DNA of 64,000 bases, taken from the NCBI GenBank assembly GCA_028284125.1, contig JANQSI010000016.1, positions 62,001 through 126,000 on the forward strand, read 5' to 3'. Source of the stretch: Cyclobacteriaceae bacterium. Lineage in GTDB: Bacteria > Bacteroidota > Bacteroidia > Cytophagales > Cyclobacteriaceae. The notes below the pieces were generated by a model that saw only the letters and a list, made by a program, of their open reading frames with translations, did not search any database and was not told the DNA's origin. Each line of letters opens with the position of its first letter. Position 1 is the stretch's first letter. The position numbers and the translations under genes were made by a program. This document shows positions 36,326 through 46,136 of this stretch, one piece after another.

Positions 36326-36809
36326 ATGTTAGAAAAACGCCACGATTCAGGTCGACCCGAACATGCTCGTTAATGGTGGTGGATAGCTCGTAACCTTTGT
36401 AATTTGCATAAATTGGAAAACGACCATGACTCCTCAAAACGAGAACTGCAGTTGTGACTTTTTTGATTTTTACAGCTAAGAGTTTACTCAGACTATAAGC
36501 AAGAGTTTTTCCACTGTTGAGAACGTCATCACACAAAATGACAGACGTATCTTCAAGATCATCCAGCGACCCATCGAATTTTATGTCATCATCTAGTGGG
36601 TTTTCCTTGTTAATAGAAATGCTAAAACATTTGGGAGTTTTTTTAGAAATCTCTTTTAATGTATCCGCAAGAAGTGTCGCAAATTTTTTCCCGCCAGCAT
36701 CAATTCCGACCAACACGATTTTCTCATCCATGTTGTTTTCATAGATCTGATAGGCGATCCGTCGTATGATTTGATCGATCTTTTTTTTGGATAGAATCTT
36801 ATCGCTCAT
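36324..36809 (-). CDS. Type I phosphoribosyltransferase (PRTase)
   Basis: A 161-residue PRTase-fold protein. The PRPP-binding signature is 'SVILCDDVLNSGKTLAYSL' (two acidic residues followed by small residues). The hood region 'VLVGIDAGGKKFATLLADTL' fits the Hpt/PyrR-like group. A PyrR-like uracil PRTase or regulator, or a hypoxanthine PRTase, are both possible. Its start overlaps the 3' end of the Lrp gene by 11 bp, so the pair is cotranscribed. Confidence 0.8.
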   Translation of the reverse strand: MSDKILSKKKIDQIIRRIAYQIYENNMDEKIVLVGIDAGGKKFATLLADTLKEISKKTPKCFSISINKENPLDDDIKFDGSLDDLEDTSVILCDDVLNSGKTLAYSLSKLLAVKIKKVTTAVLVLRSHGRFPIYANYKGYELSTTINEHVRVDLNRGVFLT

Positions 36810-37293
36810 TCTCTGGCACAGGCATTACTTTGCTGTCCTTGAAGGTAGAAAGTATCACCATTGATTGCAACCCATCGACAACTTCAATATCGGAAACTTT
36901 TTCCAACATTAGTTTCTGATACGATTGAATGTCACTGGCAATTATCTTCAATATAAAATCTCCAGAGCCAGTAATGTGGTGGCATTCGATCACTTCAGGT
37001 ATTTTGTTGATCTCATTGATGAAAAAATCAATGTTTTTCTTATTGTGACCTTTGAGGGAAACCTGAACAAAGGTGTTGACGCTTAACCCGACACGTTCAG
37101 TATCCAGTACAGCGTGATAACTTTTAATAACTCCCGATGTTTCTAATTTCTTAACTCGCTCAAGTGTTGGTGCTGGTGAAAGGCCTATGTCCTTAGATAG
37201 TTGAGCGTTGGTGATTTTGGCATTTGACTGTAGAATATCCAGAATTTTCCTGTCTATTTCGTCCAATTTTATTTTCGCTGAGTTTATCTTCAT
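36799..37293 (-). CDS. Lrp/AsnC-family transcriptional regulator
   Basis: A 164-residue regulator: N-terminal helix-turn-helix ('LDEIDRKILDILQSNAKITNAQLSKDIGLSPAPTLERVKKL') and a C-terminal RAM ligand-binding domain ('VEVIECHHITGSGDFILKI' region). Lrp-family proteins sense amino acids and control amino-acid metabolism. It is followed directly by the PRTase gene in the same direction. The region just upstream of its ATG holds an inverted repeat that may be its own operator. Confidence 0.92.
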   Translation of the reverse strand: MKINSAKIKLDEIDRKILDILQSNAKITNAQLSKDIGLSPAPTLERVKKLETSGVIKSYHAVLDTERVGLSVNTFVQVSLKGHNKKNIDFFINEINKIPEVIECHHITGSGDFILKIIASDIQSYQKLMLEKVSDIEVVDGLQSMVILSTFKDSKVMPVPENER

Positions 37294-37294
37294 T

Positions 37295-37310
37295 ACGAAA
37301 TATTATTCGT
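37295..37310. promoter_or_regulatory. Inverted repeat at the Lrp start, candidate self-operator
   Basis: ACGAA-N6-TTCGT, perfect 5-bp arms around an A/T-rich centre, starts 2 bp upstream of the Lrp ATG. Lrp-family sites are short A/T-centred inverted repeats, so this may be an autorepression site. It is a short motif and could be chance. Confidence 0.4.
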
Positions 37311-37406
37311 TACAAATTTAATAGTATTAGTAAATATTTTGATTGTGAACCAAAAAATATCTAATCCTCTAACAATCAACTGCAAAGTAACCCTAAGTCT
37401 CTTGTA

Positions 37407-40400
37407 TTAAAGTTTAATAATTCTTTGAACGGAAGTGGTTCCTTCAAGTTCGATTCGGATGAAATATACACCAGTGGTGAGAGCTTTCAGGTCAAGGAAA
37501 AAGTTATTTAACCCCTCCTGTGTTTGAGGACTGTGTACCATCTCAACTTTCCCAGCTGAATTTATTAGTGTGATTGTTGTCGACCCATTGGCTGGAGCCA
37601 CAAGCCTTACTCTTACTTGATCAGTAACCGGATTTGGAAATGGTGCTTCTACTACGATGTTAGGTTCAATTGTTAAGCACTTCTCATTGTCTAACGGGTT
37701 GATATCATCAAATCCATTGTATTGCGAGTTAAGGGAAACACATAAGTAATTGAGCTCATTGGAGCTAAGCGGGACTCCAACATTCAAACTCACCAATTCA
37801 CTTTCACCAATTTCAATCAAAGAATTAATCTGTTCAGTCACAGCGAATTGATTTTCCAACTCAATCACCACTTCCGTATCATCTATTGGAAGGTTGCTGT
37901 TGTTTTGGATCTCAAGGAAGATTGTTCCTTTGCCTTCGTTTTCAACCACCTCAAATTGACCAATGGATAAATCAACGTTTGGAATAGCTATTTGAATAGT
38001 TGTGGTAATGGTGTCACTACATCCCAAGTCATTATCGGACACCATACTAACTTGGTAATTTCCAGGATCAGGGAATTGGAAAGTTTCCTCGAGAGCATTG
38101 TTGCTCACAGAATCTCCGTTAAACAACCAATGGTAAGACGAGCCTCCAGTCGACTCATTTGTAAATGTGATCGCATCTCCTGGAATGCCAAATGTCTTAG
38201 GTGAAGCGATTACTGATTGAGGAGCTCTGTCGATCACTATGTTTTCAGTGGTATTAACAACACATCCGGAAGCTGTCGTCACCTCGAGCATAAGCTCATA
38301 GGTATTATCAGGTAGAGATGCTAATGTCAAATTACTTCCATTTCCGACTGAGGTACCGTCCAATGACCATTCTCTTGATACGATAGGATCTTGAAGCTCA
38401 GTTGATTGATCTGAAAGTTCAATGAGTTCATTGCTACAATCTCCATCAACATTAAAATCAACTGTGAGAAGTTCTAACACTTCGACCTCTTTGGTAATGG
38501 TTTCAGAACAGAAATTTTGCCCTGTTACTTCCAAGGTAACTTCAAAAACTCCTGATCCACTAAATGTGTGGTCAATCTCTTCAGTAGTGTAAGTTGCTCC
38601 ATCTAAGGTCCAAAGGCGCGAAGTGATCTGATTCCCAGGTGACAATGTAATGTCAGAGAATGATGACATCTCACCTTCGCAACCAATGTTGATTGAAAAA
38701 TCAGGCTGTGGTGCTGCTAAAATTTGAATGTCTTCACTATGAGAAGATTCGCAACCGGTCGAGCTCACTGTTTCCAAACGAACGTTTACGACTCCTTCTG
38801 AAGAGAAGGTAAGCAATGGATTCTGCTGATCTTGTGCTTCTGCCAATGGCGTATCACCAACGTACCATGTTCGAGACACTATATCCGCACCACTAACCGT
38901 CGAAAGATCCATGAATTGTATTCCATCACTACTTGTACATGGCACATCAAAATCGAAAGTAACTTCGGGCAATGATGAAACGGATACTTCCTGTGCAAGC
39001 GTATTTTGACAACCCAATGCATCTGTTACAGTCAATGAAACATTGTAGTTTCCAGGCTCTGAAAACAGATGATCGGGGTTTTGTGCATTAGACGAGAAGC
39101 CATCATCAAAATCCCATTCCCAGCTAATTGGATTATTTGTGCTTTGGTTGGTGAATGAAATCGATTCGGTTTCGCAGATAGAAAAGGAAGAGGCATTGAA
39201 GGAAGAAGTTGGACCATCGGATACCTCGATTTCAAATACTGAGGAAATATTCTCACATCCAGGGATGATCGTCTTCAAGGCAATTTGTTTGGTTCCCGGG
39301 CTGTCGAATGAAAAATCAGGATTTGGATCTGTTGAGGTTCCTTCTCCATTGAAATCCCATTCGTAAGACAGGACACCGATGTGCTGGGATTCGTCTGTGG
39401 TGTTGGTGAAGGAAATTAGTGTACTCTTGCATTCATTGGATGGAGCAGTAAATGTTGGAGTTGGTGGGTCTGGATAGATGGTGATTATTTGTTCAACGAA
39501 GTTGTTGCAGGTTCCGTCGTTTATATCAAGTCTTACAAGGTTGTCTCCCAATCCCAATTGAAAAGAAGGGTTCTCAAGATTACTGTCTTCGATTCCATCG
39601 TTGTTGAAATCCCAAGAATAGGTAAGTCCTGAAAGAGAGGGTAGGAAGCTGTTTGGGCTAGAGATGCATTGGTTGAGATCGATTGTAAAATCTATATCAG
39701 GAGTCACATCAGTTGATACCATCACAGTTTCAGACTTGAATGATTCATCCCCAGAAGCAGATACAGCTTTTAAACTGATCTGATTAGTGCCTGAAGTAGT
39801 ATAAGAAATAGAAGGCTCTACTATTTCGCTGCTATTAATGCTAACTCCACAATCTGATGAAAATGTAATTCGATTCAGGCTTGCTCCATTTATGCCATAG
39901 AAATAATAGTTTCCATCGTAGTAACCACCTCCAACGTCGTTGAATTGTGTGTTGGCATAACCTAGATCTTCCGGTGTACTGACATTATTTAGGTCTTTTA
40001 AATCCAGAGTAAACGTAGGGTTTCCGGCATCAAACTGAGATACAATTGCGTAATAATTCCCAAAGTTGTTTACAATGGAAATTCTAGATAACCTACCAAG
40101 CATCGTAGTAAAATCTGAGTCATCAAATGTATTCTCAATAGAAAAGTCACTAAAAATGGTACTCCCAAAATTGACTCGAACAATGTTCATACCGTTAAGC
40201 CCCACCACATAAGCCAACACTTCGTTATTATATTTTACCAAATCGAATCCGTTAGCAAGATTCGTTGGCATTGATGAAGTCACTAGTTGGTTAACTGGAT
40301 CATTGAGAAAAGAATCCCCATAGTTAACAATCACAAACCGATTTCCATTCAAGTTAAGAGCAACAAGAAAATAGTTATTTCCTTCTTTCCAGACCTGAAC

Positions 40401-40970
40401 ACCACGCATCTGAACGTTCCCTTCACCAAAAGTTCCCAAGTCAGTAATGGTCAACCCTCCAGCATCATCAACTAAAGAAGTACCAAATTCAATGCGCTTG
40501 ATGCCGACCCCACTTGAACTGCTCCCTACAAACCCTAACCAGCTGCCATCGGAGTTTTTGGTGATTACTATGTTATGAGGATCCACTAAACTTCCTGAGG
40601 AGAAGGCTACTTTATCATGACTGAAAGTAGTCCCTAAATTATCCCCCAGCACAATCCGATTAAGGTCATCTCTAGAATCATCAGTAGCAAAAAAAATGTA
40701 ATTCGTATTAACTGTGTCGTAAATTATTCCAGAGCCCCTTACCCGAGTAATATTGCTTAGCGTGCCGATGGTAGTTTCTGTCGGAGGACTAGAAAATTCT
40801 AATCCGCAAAAGTCCCATAGATAACCTGTTGAACCTGTTGAGAGGTTGGATATCTCAGTTTTCTCATTAATGCATACAGTGGTTGAGAGTGTAAAATCCG
40901 CATTCTGTGCAAATACAGGACTTACCACACTTAAGCAATAACACGCGAATATGTATCTAATTAAATTCAC
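37407..40970 (-). CDS. Large PKD-repeat cell-surface protein with a T9SS sorting domain
   Basis: A 1187-residue exported protein: GTG start at 40970, signal peptide ending in 'SPVFAQ'. Residues about 60-400 look like a beta-propeller-type repeat region. About seven PKD-like segments follow (approx. 430-1010), recognisable by 'WDFDDG', 'FSEPGNYNVSLTVTD' and similar. A CARDB-like stretch (about 1015-1100) and a type A T9SS sorting domain ('PNPVTDQVRVRLV' and 'TGVYFIRIELEG' to 'IIKL') end it. It should be secreted by T9SS and attached to the surface. Its start overlaps the stop of the sulfotransferase gene (GTGA), so it is the last gene of the polysaccharide operon. Confidence 0.85.
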   Translation of the reverse strand: MNLIRYIFACYCLSVVSPVFAQNADFTLSTTVCINEKTEISNLSTGSTGYLWDFCGLEFSSPPTETTIGTLSNITRVRGSGIIYDTVNTNYIFFATDDSRDDLNRIVLGDNLGTTFSHDKVAFSSGSLVDPHNIVITKNSDGSWLGFVGSSSSGVGIKRIEFGTSLVDDAGGLTITDLGTFGEGNVQMRGVQVWKEGNNYFLVALNLNGNRFVIVNYGDSFLNDPVNQLVTSSMPTNLANGFDLVKYNNEVLAYVVGLNGMNIVRVNFGSTIFSDFSIENTFDDSDFTTMLGRLSRISIVNNFGNYYAIVSQFDAGNPTFTLDLKDLNNVSTPEDLGYANTQFNDVGGGYYDGNYYFYGINGASLNRITFSSDCGVSINSSEIVEPSISYTTSGTNQISLKAVSASGDESFKSETVMVSTDVTPDIDFTIDLNQCISSPNSFLPSLSGLTYSWDFNNDGIEDSNLENPSFQLGLGDNLVRLDINDGTCNNFVEQIITIYPDPPTPTFTAPSNECKSTLISFTNTTDESQHIGVLSYEWDFNGEGTSTDPNPDFSFDSPGTKQIALKTIIPGCENISSVFEIEVSDGPTSSFNASSFSICETESISFTNQSTNNPISWEWDFDDGFSSNAQNPDHLFSEPGNYNVSLTVTDALGCQNTLAQEVSVSSLPEVTFDFDVPCTSSDGIQFMDLSTVSGADIVSRTWYVGDTPLAEAQDQQNPLLTFSSEGVVNVRLETVSSTGCESSHSEDIQILAAPQPDFSINIGCEGEMSSFSDITLSPGNQITSRLWTLDGATYTTEEIDHTFSGSGVFEVTLEVTGQNFCSETITKEVEVLELLTVDFNVDGDCSNELIELSDQSTELQDPIVSREWSLDGTSVGNGSNLTLASLPDNTYELMLEVTTASGCVVNTTENIVIDRAPQSVIASPKTFGIPGDAITFTNESTGGSSYHWLFNGDSVSNNALEETFQFPDPGNYQVSMVSDNDLGCSDTITTTIQIAIPNVDLSIGQFEVVENEGKGTIFLEIQNNSNLPIDDTEVVIELENQFAVTEQINSLIEIGESELVSLNVGVPLSSNELNYLCVSLNSQYNGFDDINPLDNEKCLTIEPNIVVEAPFPNPVTDQVRVRLVAPANGSTTITLINSAGKVEMVHSPQTQEGLNNFFLDLKALTTGVYFIRIELEGTTSVQRIIKL

Positions 40971-41875
40971 CTAATAGGTAAAGGTGAGGCAGAATAAAGT
41001 TCAATTTCAAAATATTCGATCACTTTTAGCATTTTTTCGATCATTTCAGAGTCAAATGAATTTTGCCATTTCGAAAGTTGAGTTAAATCTCCGCTATGAA
41101 AATTTTCAACACTGGTTACACTTGGCTTAGAAAAATTTACATTCTTTGGAACTGGCAAATCCCACCTGTCAAATATCCCCTCCAATGTTTCATATGGCTT
41201 AAGCAGGAGATCTTCATATGTAATGAATATCCAATCTTTATCATTTCGTTCGTTTTCCATTGTTTCTTTATTTGAAATACACCATTGAGCAACTCGAACC
41301 TCTTCCCTGGTTTTCAGGGTTTTCAAAAATGAAAGATGTTTTTTCTCAAAATCTGTGAATGGAGAAAGAGGAAATCGAAAGTATTCGAAATCATCTTTCC
41401 AACCTCCTTGGTTGATTTGTGAAAGAACCACGGCAAAAGGATGTCTTACCATGTAAATAGGAACGTATTTAAACTCCCACTGGCTGCTGATCCAGGGTAA
41501 CATTCGATTTCCACGACATAATTTTACAATTAATTTATTGGACCTGCCCAACTCCCAGGGGGTGATCATGCTTGAGCTAAAAACATTCCAAGTTTTGCCT
41601 TGAAAAACTTGTTCAAATAACTGTTTAGCTTCTGGCCATTCAACTTCTTGAGGTATCAATTGACGTTGATTAAATCCCAATTTTATGAACTCATTTGCAT
41701 ATTTCAAGTGCAGGGGCTCCCACATGAAAGCCGTTTTGGGGATATTCTTTAAAATTTCGGCCATCCATGTACTTCCTCCTCGTGGATCTGAAAAGATGTA
41801 GAAATTTTTCAATGGATCGAATTGTTTAAAATGCGATACTAACTTTACTCCTATGTGATTCAGTTTGTAGCTCAC
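40967..41875 (-). CDS. Sulfotransferase
   Basis: A sulfotransferase of 302 residues from a GTG at 41875; a TTG at 41965 would overlap the upstream gene by 74 bp and add a basic stretch without conservation that I can see. The 5'-phosphosulfate loop is 'FSDPRGGSTWMAEIL' and the 3'-phosphate motif 'VRHPFAVVLSQ'. The enzyme uses PAPS to sulfate an acceptor, here most likely a sugar of the surface glycan, since it lies in the polysaccharide operon. Its stop overlaps the GTG start of the PKD protein gene. Acceptor position unknown. Confidence 0.82.
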   Translation of the reverse strand: MSYKLNHIGVKLVSHFKQFDPLKNFYIFSDPRGGSTWMAEILKNIPKTAFMWEPLHLKYANEFIKLGFNQRQLIPQEVEWPEAKQLFEQVFQGKTWNVFSSSMITPWELGRSNKLIVKLCRGNRMLPWISSQWEFKYVPIYMVRHPFAVVLSQINQGGWKDDFEYFRFPLSPFTDFEKKHLSFLKTLKTREEVRVAQWCISNKETMENERNDKDWIFITYEDLLLKPYETLEGIFDRWDLPVPKNVNFSKPSVTSVENFHSGDLTQLSKWQNSFDSEMIEKMLKVIEYFEIELYSASPLPIR

Positions 41876-41891
41876 TTTGTTTTTATCAGAA

Positions 41892-42749
41892 TTAATTTCC
41901 TTTTTTCTTTTGCCTTGTTTTTGATCGTCGCAATCTTTCTTCAACCTTCCCCATTGCTTTGACAATGAATCTAAAAAGATTGACAGTCAAAAATTTATTA
42001 TGCTTTAATTCGAGAAATTGTAGCCAGGCAACGGGTAGGTATCGTATACTTTGGAAAAAGAACCGTATCGGCTGACGATCTTTATTGAGCAAACTAGAAA
42101 GCTTTTCATAGTCATCGTGTCTTCCATGAATCACTTTTATGGTAACATTCCCCCATACAATATTCGAATTAGTTGTACGAAAATTATATTCATTAGAAAG
42201 GCAATAGACTCTTGCTTCTGATTGAAACAGCGCTTGCCTAAACGCCGGCTGATCGTGCGGAGGCATGAGATCTGAAGTAAGCTGATTTTTATAGGTACTT
42301 AGCCAATTTTCCAATACGGAAAGGCATGTCATCGAATTTGAGTATCCAATCACTCCTGTGTTGAATTCTGGAAAATAGGAAGGCAAATTTGCTATGGTCA
42401 TTTGTTCCCTTCCAGGTGCAAATGCAGCGCAAAAATCATATTTATCTAAAAGCTCAAACAACGATGAAATATCCTCTACTATGAATGTATCTGTATCCAA
42501 AAACAGAGTTTTCTCAAACGGTGATTGTGCAAGCGGTCTTATTTTATCTATAAAATTGTATTGAGGATTGTCGATTATCAACACTTGATCAAAATGATCA
42601 CCAGCCTTTTTAGAATTCAATTCATCAGTAGCAATTGCAATTGGAAATAGCGGACACTTTATTCTTAATGATCTGGAAGAAATGATGGCTTCTTCCAGAA
42701 AATGTTTTCCTGATGCAACGTAAAGAAATCCTATTTCATTTTCTGACAT
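41892..42749 (-). CDS. GT8-like glycosyltransferase
   Basis: A 285-residue GT-A-type protein with the N-terminal 'FLYVASGKHFLEEAIISSRSLR' and the metal-binding 'LFLDTDTFIVEDISSLF' (DxD motif Asp-Thr-Asp), followed by 'FPEFNTGVIGYSNS'. These features match GT8 and related retaining galactosyl or glucosyl transferases. The C-terminus is basic (amphipathic membrane anchor, Lys/Arg-rich). It is 16 bp upstream of the sulfotransferase gene and downstream of the FkbM pseudogene. Confidence 0.8.
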   Translation of the reverse strand: MSENEIGFLYVASGKHFLEEAIISSRSLRIKCPLFPIAIATDELNSKKAGDHFDQVLIIDNPQYNFIDKIRPLAQSPFEKTLFLDTDTFIVEDISSLFELLDKYDFCAAFAPGREQMTIANLPSYFPEFNTGVIGYSNSMTCLSVLENWLSTYKNQLTSDLMPPHDQPAFRQALFQSEARVYCLSNEYNFRTTNSNIVWGNVTIKVIHGRHDDYEKLSSLLNKDRQPIRFFFQSIRYLPVAWLQFLELKHNKFLTVNLFRFIVKAMGKVEERLRRSKTRQKKKGN

Positions 42750-42841
42750 AATCGTTACTTCTTTATCCCAAAGGAATCTTTTCCATCCAAATAACGGCCA
42801 TAGCCATTTTTTTTTGAATTCAATCGCAAAACTCTTTTCAT

Positions 42842-43438
42842 CTATAGTTTATGTAGAAAAATCAAATTGAGATAGTATTTAAAGTTATATCCTTCAGTAT
42901 CAATATGGGCAATATTCAACTTTCCAGTAACATCAGGATACTTGTCAAGTCTTTTTTGGGTAGGAAGTTTGTGAACCTCAGTCTCTATGACGAACACTTC
43001 GATGTTATGCGGATTTTTCTCATGGAATAGTATTACTCTCTATCAAGTGTCCCTATTTGGCTAATCCATGTTTTGTCAGTAGACCAATCTTCAGATACAG
43101 CATAAAAAGTTTGATAACCCTCTTCAATACCAATTGCCAAATTCTTAAAGTATAGATTGCTTCTTTGATCATGGTAAGTCCCCTTCAATTTCCCAAAAAT
43201 AGATTCCACAAGCTCTACAAGTATACCCTTTCAATTGTTTTTAATAATGTGACTATAAAGGATCACCTGTTCCTCATCATTGGACCAATCCGAATAAATA
43301 TACTTCCTTCAAGTTTGTAATTGCTTTAGACAAGCTTGAATGATGTGGTTGATTGCAGTTAATTACTTTACTCAACACTATATAGAGTAACCAGTTGTCC
43401 GGCACAACTCTTTTTAATAGATTTTTTAATTTATCCAT
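42842..43438 (-). pseudogene. Decayed FkbM-family methyltransferase gene
   Basis: No intact reading frame exists between 42750 and 43430, but the minus strand carries a broken FkbM methyltransferase. The start (ATG at 43438, overlapping the flippase stop) encodes about 53 residues (MDKLKNLLKRV) up to a TGA at 43277-43279. A shifted frame then reads 'SDWSNDEEQVILYSHIIKNN', stop, and 'ELVESIFGKLKG...YFKNLAIG', 'WISQIGTLDRE', stop. A third frame reads 'VILFHEKNPHNIEVFV' and 'IAHIDTEGYNFKYYL', ending with TAG at 42842-42844. The order of these blocks, including the family motif 'HIDTEGYDF'-like, is FkbM. At least two frameshifts and two stops make it non-functional. FkbM enzymes O-methylate sugars. 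Confidence 0.75.
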
Positions 43439-44804
43439 AAAATGGAATTGTAATTAGCAAATAAAGGACAATGCTTGCCAGCAATTTCAGCAAAGTGATA
43501 GCAAATTCCTGAAATTTAAATCCAAACTCCCTGAGTTGGAAAAGGAATAGAATTACAAATGTTCCGAAAAAACAGAAGTTGTAGTAATAAGCGAACTCAA
43601 ACAGATTGATGTTCAAAGTAACCATATAAGAGGAGAGAGCTATTAGGGAAACGAGGATAACCAATCTAACAGCCAGGTCAATTTTCATTTTTCCATTCAC
43701 CTTAAAAATACTCGACATGGGTCCAGCCAAAATAATTCCTCCACTACCCACAAGCATATTCTGAATCAAGGATTTTCCTTCACTCCATTTTTCAGCAAAA
43801 ATGAAATCGTAACACCATTCTGTCCCCCAATAGCCAACCATCAAAAAGAGGATCAGCCCAGCAAACTGAATATTTACAAAATGCATAATTTTTTGCTTTC
43901 TTTCCTTAAGGCTTATCTGTTTTAATTCCATGTTTTTGTGAAAAAAAACAGGACGGATGGATTTCATGGCAATCCCGACAGGTACCCCTAGTAGGCCCCA
44001 GCAAAAGGTATACAGCCCTAGGTCTGAAATACTGAATTTAAAGCCGATAGACCATAATGGAACCTGCTGTATGAGCACCACTACCCAAAGGGTGGGAAAC
44101 ACAAATTTGGGATAATCAGCATGTAACCTTAATAGATTTAAGCTCCCCCTTAAATCAAATCGCCAAAGTTCTCTAAAAAAAAGCCAGGTTTTGTTTGTTG
44201 GCAGAATCATCAGTAAAGCCAGTACAAAAAAAATGATATCCCCAATCAATAGGCCTATCCCTTGATTCAGGCCCATCCACCCAACAAACAACACAAGCAT
44301 TTTTGATCCAATTCTTAAATAGGAAGACACCTTAGCACTACGTTCTAACAGCCCAAACCTTACCGTTCCCATACCTAATATTTCTTGCTGCATAGTAGCC
44401 AATATCACAACAGGAAATACCAAAGTCATCCACCAAAAGCCATTAATTTCAAAATAATTCCAAAAGGTATCCACGAAAAATAAATACAGAGGTAGGGAGA
44501 TAAGAGTGACAACTACTGAAAGGTAGGTAATACCGCTTCCTAGTTTGAAATAATCTTTTTGATGGGTTACTACGACTAAGGAGTCACTATAACCAAAGGT
44601 GGAAAATACCATCAAATTGTTAAAAACCAGGGTCCATATCGCATACTCTGCATAGGCATCAGGACCATATATTTGCGTGAGTACCGGATAAAAGGCCAAG
44701 TTGAAAGCGTAGACTATCGCATTGGACGAAAACGTATACATCAAATTTCTAAGGAATGTACCCTTGATTCGAGCTTTGAGGAGAATTGTTCGAAGACTAT
44801 TCAT
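43431..44804 (-). CDS. Wzx-type polysaccharide flippase
   Basis: A 457-residue membrane protein with about 12 transmembrane helices, including 'TFSSNAIVYAFNLAFYPVLTQIYGPDAYAEYAIW', the usual N-terminal block of the polysaccharide biosynthesis (MOP) superfamily. Such flippases translocate undecaprenyl-linked oligosaccharides across the cytoplasmic membrane. It is the transporter of the minus-strand glycan operon. Its TAA overlaps the ATG of the FkbM pseudogene (ATGGATAA), showing tight coupling in the ancestral operon. Confidence 0.84.
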   Translation of the reverse strand: MNSLRTILLKARIKGTFLRNLMYTFSSNAIVYAFNLAFYPVLTQIYGPDAYAEYAIWTLVFNNLMVFSTFGYSDSLVVVTHQKDYFKLGSGITYLSVVVTLISLPLYLFFVDTFWNYFEINGFWWMTLVFPVVILATMQQEILGMGTVRFGLLERSAKVSSYLRIGSKMLVLFVGWMGLNQGIGLLIGDIIFFVLALLMILPTNKTWLFFRELWRFDLRGSLNLLRLHADYPKFVFPTLWVVVLIQQVPLWSIGFKFSISDLGLYTFCWGLLGVPVGIAMKSIRPVFFHKNMELKQISLKERKQKIMHFVNIQFAGLILFLMVGYWGTEWCYDFIFAEKWSEGKSLIQNMLVGSGGIILAGPMSSIFKVNGKMKIDLAVRLVILVSLIALSSYMVTLNINLFEFAYYYNFCFFGTFVILFLFQLREFGFKFQEFAITLLKLLASIVLYLLITIPFYG

Positions 44805-44952
44805 ATTTCTAGAGCACTACAAATATTAGCAAAGACTCCTAGCTCTTTGATTTTTTCGTATGTTTTCAATCAAAATCAATTCGTTACCACTCAGTCCAAT
44901 CTTAAGACATTACACTGACACAGATAAGTAGGAATCGATGTTTGTGAGTACT

Positions 44953-46134
44953 TCATGCAGTGCCCTTCCATAAAAAATCGACTATCAATTGAATATCACG
45001 CGTTTGCTGAACAACTTCCATACATCGCTTACGATCCGGACGCTTTGAAAAATCAATCGATGGGTTTTCCAAATCTACCACCCACCCCACCTGATGTTTG
45101 GAGACGATTTGTGGTTCATCACCAACTATATCATTGATAATAATTGGCAGACCACATGCCAGGTAGTTAGCTGTTTTGATGGGGCAACGGTATCGTTGTG
45201 AGGGGTATGGAGGAAGGATAAGAAGTCCGGCGTCTGTAGCAGAAAGATAGCCGGATAACTCCTTGTAGGCCACTGGCCCATTTATCCGATACTTCTCCGG
45301 TCCATAAGTTCGAAAAATTTGATCAACCTCATCTGTAGGATCTGGGGTAATAATCAAGGCAATGAGTTCTTTGTTTGAATTTGCAGCTAGTTTTTTAAAA
45401 AATTCAGCTGTTTTTTTGGCTGAAAAATATATGCCATCAAACTTCCCAAGATAAACGATGACTTCTGCATTGGTTGGAATTTTCCATGTTGCTCGGTATT
45501 GCTTCCTTGCCTGTTCATCAAATTCAAAATCTGTCACATCTATACTTGTGGGTACAAAATATAGTTTTTCATTTCTTTCATAAGAAAAATCTTTCACCCC
45601 ATTTTGAGTCGGAAAAGCTAAATAATCACTACGCCTCATCATCTGTATCTCTAAATACCTAAGAATTTTATAAGAAAAACTTTTTTGACTCCATATTCCA
45701 AATTCAGCCATATACTTACTATGAGGTTCTACATTGAAGCAGGTGGATTTCATACCCAATAATCTTGAAGCAACCCATGCCATGACAGAGCTAATGGAAG
45801 TGAACCCAATAATATGTTTAGCATTGTACTTGACTCTTAATGTCAAAATGAGAAAAAAAGCTGTTAGGAAATCATATGCTTTCTTAAAAAGTAGAAGCTT
45901 ACCTCCTGAATGATATGTAACAGGGTGCCATGTAATATTCTCTTTGGAACGAGCCTGGTATATACGGACTTGTTCGCTTGGTTCCATTTGATAAGCACGT
46001 TGTTCAAAAGTGATATAATGAAAAGTGACCTCTCTGCCGGCACGTCGCTGGTATGATTGCAAATAGCGCAATAATAATCCTTTTAGAATTGAATCATTAT
46101 AGGAATGATAAGCAAGGACGATGTGATGTTGCAT
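44953..46134 (-). CDS. GT4-family glycosyltransferase
   Basis: A 393-residue GT-B glycosyltransferase. The C-terminal domain has 'VIVYLGKFDGIYFSAKKTAEFF', 'GPVAYKELSGYLSATDAGLLILPPYPSQRYRCPIKTANYLACGLPIIIND', which includes the acidic/aromatic nucleotide-sugar site of GT4 enzymes. The N-terminal domain contains 'GSISSVMAWVASRLLGM'-like helical segments. It is separated from the GT2 gene by 2 bp. Acceptor sugar unknown. Confidence 0.82.
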   Translation of the reverse strand: MQHHIVLAYHSYNDSILKGLLLRYLQSYQRRAGREVTFHYITFEQRAYQMEPSEQVRIYQARSKENITWHPVTYHSGGKLLLFKKAYDFLTAFFLILTLRVKYNAKHIIGFTSISSVMAWVASRLLGMKSTCFNVEPHSKYMAEFGIWSQKSFSYKILRYLEIQMMRRSDYLAFPTQNGVKDFSYERNEKLYFVPTSIDVTDFEFDEQARKQYRATWKIPTNAEVIVYLGKFDGIYFSAKKTAEFFKKLAANSNKELIALIITPDPTDEVDQIFRTYGPEKYRINGPVAYKELSGYLSATDAGLLILPPYPSQRYRCPIKTANYLACGLPIIINDIVGDEPQIVSKHQVGWVVDLENPSIDFSKRPDRKRCMEVVQQTRDIQLIVDFLWKGTA

Positions 46135-46136
46135 AA

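Noticed and set aside
41876-41965. TTG start at 41965 for the sulfotransferase
   Set aside because: It would overlap the upstream gene by 74 bp and adds a Lys-rich stretch without conserved features; the GTG at 41875 is 17 bp after the preceding stop.
42750-43430. Possible intergenic small RNA or regulatory region
   Set aside because: Reading the minus strand in three frames recovers ordered FkbM methyltransferase blocks, so it is a pseudogene.
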